Assembly: GCA_020250005.1 (NCBI GenBank)
Contig: JADCES010000144.1
Location: 1-34,719, forward strand
From: Roseomonas sp.
GTDB lineage: Bacteria > Pseudomonadota > Alphaproteobacteria > Acetobacterales > Acetobacteraceae
DNA length: 34,719 bases
Direction: 5' to 3'
A program made the position numbers and the translations under genes. Shown here in pieces: positions 32,643 to 34,719 of this stretch (position 1 is its first letter; every line of letters starts with the position of its first letter). The notes below the pieces were generated by a model that saw only the letters and a program-made list of their open reading frames with translations, did not search any database and was not told where the DNA came from.

Positions 32643-33746
32643 TCAGGGATCGGGGGCTGCTTCCTCAGCGCGCCAGGCCTTGAGAAGCCCATGTGCCACG
32701 GCAAGCAAGGCAGGGCCGATGAAGAGCCCGAGAAAGCCAAAGGCGATCAACCCGCCAAAGACGCCAAGGATGATCAGTGACAACGGCATTTCGCTGCTGC
32801 GTTTGATCAGCAAGGGCCGTGCGATATTGTCACTGCCCGAGACGATGATCAGCCCCCAAAGACCCATGAAGATGGCCCAGCCGATCTCAGCCTCACTATA
32901 AAGCCAGGCGGCCGCGCCCAGCCAGGAAACCACCACAAGCGGCCCCAGAACCTGGCTGATGGAAAAGATCATGGTCAGGAAGGAAAGCACCGCCACACCG
33001 GGAACGCCCGCAATCGCAAGGCCAATGCCCATCAATGCCGCCTGGATGATGCCAGTGCCCACAATGCCCCAGGCCACGCCGCGCACCGCGCCTTCGGCGG
33101 AAGCCACGGCATTGCGGCCCGTCTGTCCCGCGAGGCGCCCGGCGATGTCATGCACCTCATGCGCCAGCTTGTCGCCATTTACCCAGAAAGCGGTGGCGAC
33201 AATCAGCGCCAGCAGGATCTGCACCACGCTGGCCGCTGCCGCCTGGCCGATATCTACCAAAAGGCTGGTGATGCGCCCGGCATAGGGCGCCAGCAATTCG
33301 GAAAAATCACCCTGCACATGCAGCAATTGCGGCCACCAATTGCTGACGGCGCCGCCAACAAACGGCAAGCCGGTAAGCCATTCCGGCGGCGCTTCCGGCA
33401 GGTTAGCCAACAGTTCCCGCGCCACCCGCGACGCCTGGGCAATCTGCCCGCCAAGCTCCGGTGTCAGCGCCAGCGCGGGGATGGCGACGGCAAGCACCAG
33501 CAGCAATAGCATAAGTGTGGCTGCGATGCCCCGCGGGATGCCGCGGTTGACCATGGCATCACGCAATGGCCAGGTGCCGATGGCGATGAAGCCACCAAAG
33601 GCGATGGCAAGGCCGAAGGGTTCCAGAACGCGGATCACGCCGTAAAGCAGCAAGGCCAGCAGCAGCAAAACCGCCGCCCTTTCGGCCAGCATGGCGGTTT
33701 GCGTATGGCGCGTGGGCGTGGGCCCGGGCGATTCGGCGTTGGACAT
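32643..33746 (-). CDS. AI-2E family (PerM/TqsA-like) membrane protein
   Basis: The product has 367 residues from the ATG at 33746 with AGGAG 6 bp upstream. A much longer open frame upstream (to 34151) runs through the oppositely oriented transporter gene and is rejected. About eight membrane helices are visible. They have the family layout: two pairs near the N-terminus, a soluble helical part (about 95-150), then a C-terminal half with GTGIIQAALMGIGLAIAGVPG, GPLVVVSWLGAAAW, DNIARPLLIKRSSEMP and ILGVFGGLIAFGFLGLFIGP. Family members include putative autoinducer exporters and Na+/H+ antiporters, and the substrate here is unknown. It lies 67 bp upstream of the dehydrogenase and diverges from the ABC gene. 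Confidence 0.9.
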   Translation of the reverse strand: MSNAESPGPTPTRHTQTAMLAERAAVLLLLALLLYGVIRVLEPFGLAIAFGGFIAIGTWPLRDAMVNRGIPRGIAATLMLLLLVLAVAIPALALTPELGGQIAQASRVARELLANLPEAPPEWLTGLPFVGGAVSNWWPQLLHVQGDFSELLAPYAGRITSLLVDIGQAAAASVVQILLALIVATAFWVNGDKLAHEVHDIAGRLAGQTGRNAVASAEGAVRGVAWGIVGTGIIQAALMGIGLAIAGVPGVAVLSFLTMIFSISQVLGPLVVVSWLGAAAWLYSEAEIGWAIFMGLWGLIIVSGSDNIARPLLIKRSSEMPLSLIILGVFGGLIAFGFLGLFIGPALLAVAHGLLKAWRAEEAAPDP

Positions 33747-33928
33747 GATTGGCTCCTGCAAGAACAAACAAGCATAGACCGGACGCCAATGGAAAGTTTT
33801 CCGGCTTGGGAGAAGGCTTGGCGCGCTGGCGGAGGCTGCCAAGGTAGTGCCCTGCCACGCCGCGCCATTGACGAAAGGCCCATCAGCCCCGAGGCTTCCC
33901 CAACATTGATGAAGAGGAGAGAGCCGTG

Positions 33929-34719
33929 ATGATCTTGAAGGTGCTGCTTCTTGCGGCCGGCTTGCTGGGGTTGTGGGCCGCGCCCGCTCAGGCGCAGCGC
34001 AATCTGACCATCGGTGCGCAATCCGCCCCTTCGGGCATGGACCCGCATTACCATTCATCCAACCCCAATAACGCCATTTTGCGGCAGATTTTCGAAACCC
34101 TGGTGGATTTCGATACCTCTGGCCGTCTGGTGCCGCGGCTAGCCGAATCATGGCGTGCGATTGATGATCTCACCTGGGAATTCAGGCTGCGTGACGGCGT
34201 CAAATTCCATGACGGCACGCCCTTCACGGCTGAGGATATTGCCTTTTCCTATGCGCGCGTGCCGACCATCGCCAATAGTCCAGGCCCCTTCACGCCCTTT
34301 GTGCGCAGTATCGCTGCCATCGAAATCCCGGAACCGCGCCGCGTGCTGATCCGCACACGGGAACCCAACCCCTTTCTGGATTGGGATCTGTCAAATATCA
34401 TGATCCTTTCGCGCAGCCTGCATGCGAATGCGAGTCTGGCTGATTTCAATACGGGCCGCGCCATGATTGGTACCGGCGCCTATCGCCATGTCAGCTACAC
34501 GCAGGGTGAAAGGCATGAAATCATCCGCAACACAGCCTATTGGGGGGAGGCGCAGCCCTGGGAAAGGGTGGTGACGCGCTTCATCAGCAATGCCGGCGCG
34601 CGGGTGGCGACGTTACTCTCCGGCGATGTGGATTTGATAGATTTCGTCCCCGTGCAGGATGTGCAGCGCCTGACCAATGATGCGCGGCTGTCTGTCTTTG
34701 GCGTCGCCAGCAATGGCAC
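33929..34719 (+). CDS. ABC transporter substrate-binding protein, family 5 (3' end off window)
   Basis: This is a partial gene with 263 codons present. The ATG at 33929 has AGGAG 9 bp upstream. A GTG one codon earlier is equally placed. Residues 1-23 are a signal peptide (LLLAAGLLGLWAAPAQAQ). The mature part starts NLTIGAQSAPSGMDPHYH and continues IFETLVDFDTSGRLVPRLAESW, then FRLRDGVKFHDGTPFTAEDIAFSY and GTGAYR, which are diagnostic of SBP family 5 (dipeptide, oligopeptide, nickel and opine binders). It should be a periplasmic binding protein, with permease and ATPase genes probably beyond the window. The ligand cannot be predicted. A 182-bp gap with no supported gene or strong promoter lies upstream. 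Confidence 0.92.
   Translation, partial: MILKVLLLAAGLLGLWAAPAQAQRNLTIGAQSAPSGMDPHYHSSNPNNAILRQIFETLVDFDTSGRLVPRLAESWRAIDDLTWEFRLRDGVKFHDGTPFTAEDIAFSYARVPTIANSPGPFTPFVRSIAAIEIPEPRRVLIRTREPNPFLDWDLSNIMILSRSLHANASLADFNTGRAMIGTGAYRHVSYTQGERHEIIRNTAYWGEAQPWERVVTRFISNAGARVATLLSGDVDLIDFVPVQDVQRLTNDARLSVFGVASNG

Noticed and set aside
33869-33903. TTGACG (33869-33874) as the -35 box of the ABC binding-protein gene
   Set aside because: The -35 match is good, but no acceptable -10 hexamer lies 16-18 bp downstream (it reads GAGGCT).
33747-34151. Upstream extension of the AI-2E gene by 135 codons
   Set aside because: It runs antisense through the signal peptide region of the ABC binding-protein gene. 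The ATG at 33746 has a strong ribosome site and gives the family's usual length.
1-34719. CRISPR arrays, tRNA or rRNA genes, transposases, phage genes
   Set aside because: I looked for regular direct repeats, tRNA-like cloverleafs ending CCA, and transposase or integrase motifs, and saw none by eye. A tRNA or covariance-model scan would be more sensitive.

Overview
The window looks like chromosomal DNA of a high-GC alphaproteobacterium, most plausibly Acetobacteraceae or a related Rhodospirillales lineage (Roseomonas-like). The reasons are strong GC bias at third codon positions, a full C-P lyase operon, a PhaR/small-PhaC PHA locus and a SrfB/SrfC module. This placement is an inference from gene content and style, not from a marker gene. 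Nearly all of the sequence is coding, genes are tightly packed with many ATGA/GTGA overlaps, and no tRNA, rRNA, CRISPR array or insertion sequence was seen. The longest gene-free stretch is about 200 bp.

Region 1 (1-7337) is phosphonate catabolism. A partial GntR-type phnF runs leftward, diverging from phnG-phnH-phnI-phnJ-phnK-phnL-phnM and a DUF1045 2H-phosphoesterase. Together these make the C-P lyase core complex, its ABC-type partners, the triphosphate pyrophosphohydrolase, and a candidate cyclic-phosphate or other phosphoester hydrolase. A perfect inverted repeat overlapping the putative -10 box in front of phnG is a likely PhnF operator. phnN lies on the opposite strand, as the last gene of a leftward group.

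Region 2 (7341-11709, minus strand) is redox metabolism: an FMN-dependent alpha-hydroxyacid oxidase, a GMC flavoprotein oxidoreductase, and a HdrC-like/HdrB-like iron-sulfur pair that leads directly into phnN. An RMD1/DUF155 membrane protein (11789-12634) separates this group from region 3.

Region 3 (12839-25097, minus strand) is the most unusual part. It is a seven-gene, nearly gapless cluster. It encodes a SrfB-family protein with actin/Hsp70-type nucleotide-binding motifs, a SrfC-family large P-loop GTPase, a single-pass membrane protein with a Sel1-like tail, a secreted von Willebrand factor A protein, an ABC ATPase with its FtsX/MacB-type permease, and a secreted formylglycine-generating-enzyme-like protein that lacks the catalytic cysteines and carries a long helical tail. 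An M23 peptidase gene sits just upstream. I infer an envelope-spanning NTP-driven machine of unknown function.

Region 4 (25187-31484) holds xseA, an XRE-family regulator, and a PHA locus. In the PHA locus phaR (minus) diverges from a PhaE-like small protein, phaC and phaA (plus). The PhaE-like and PhaC frames appear to overlap out of frame by about 215 bp. A strong hairpin terminator with T-rich flanks on both sides closes phaA and the convergent tartrate/D-malate dehydrogenase-family gene.

Region 5 (31502-34719) holds that dehydrogenase, an AI-2E family membrane protein, and the 5' part of a family 5 (peptide/opine-type) ABC transporter substrate-binding protein that runs off the window.
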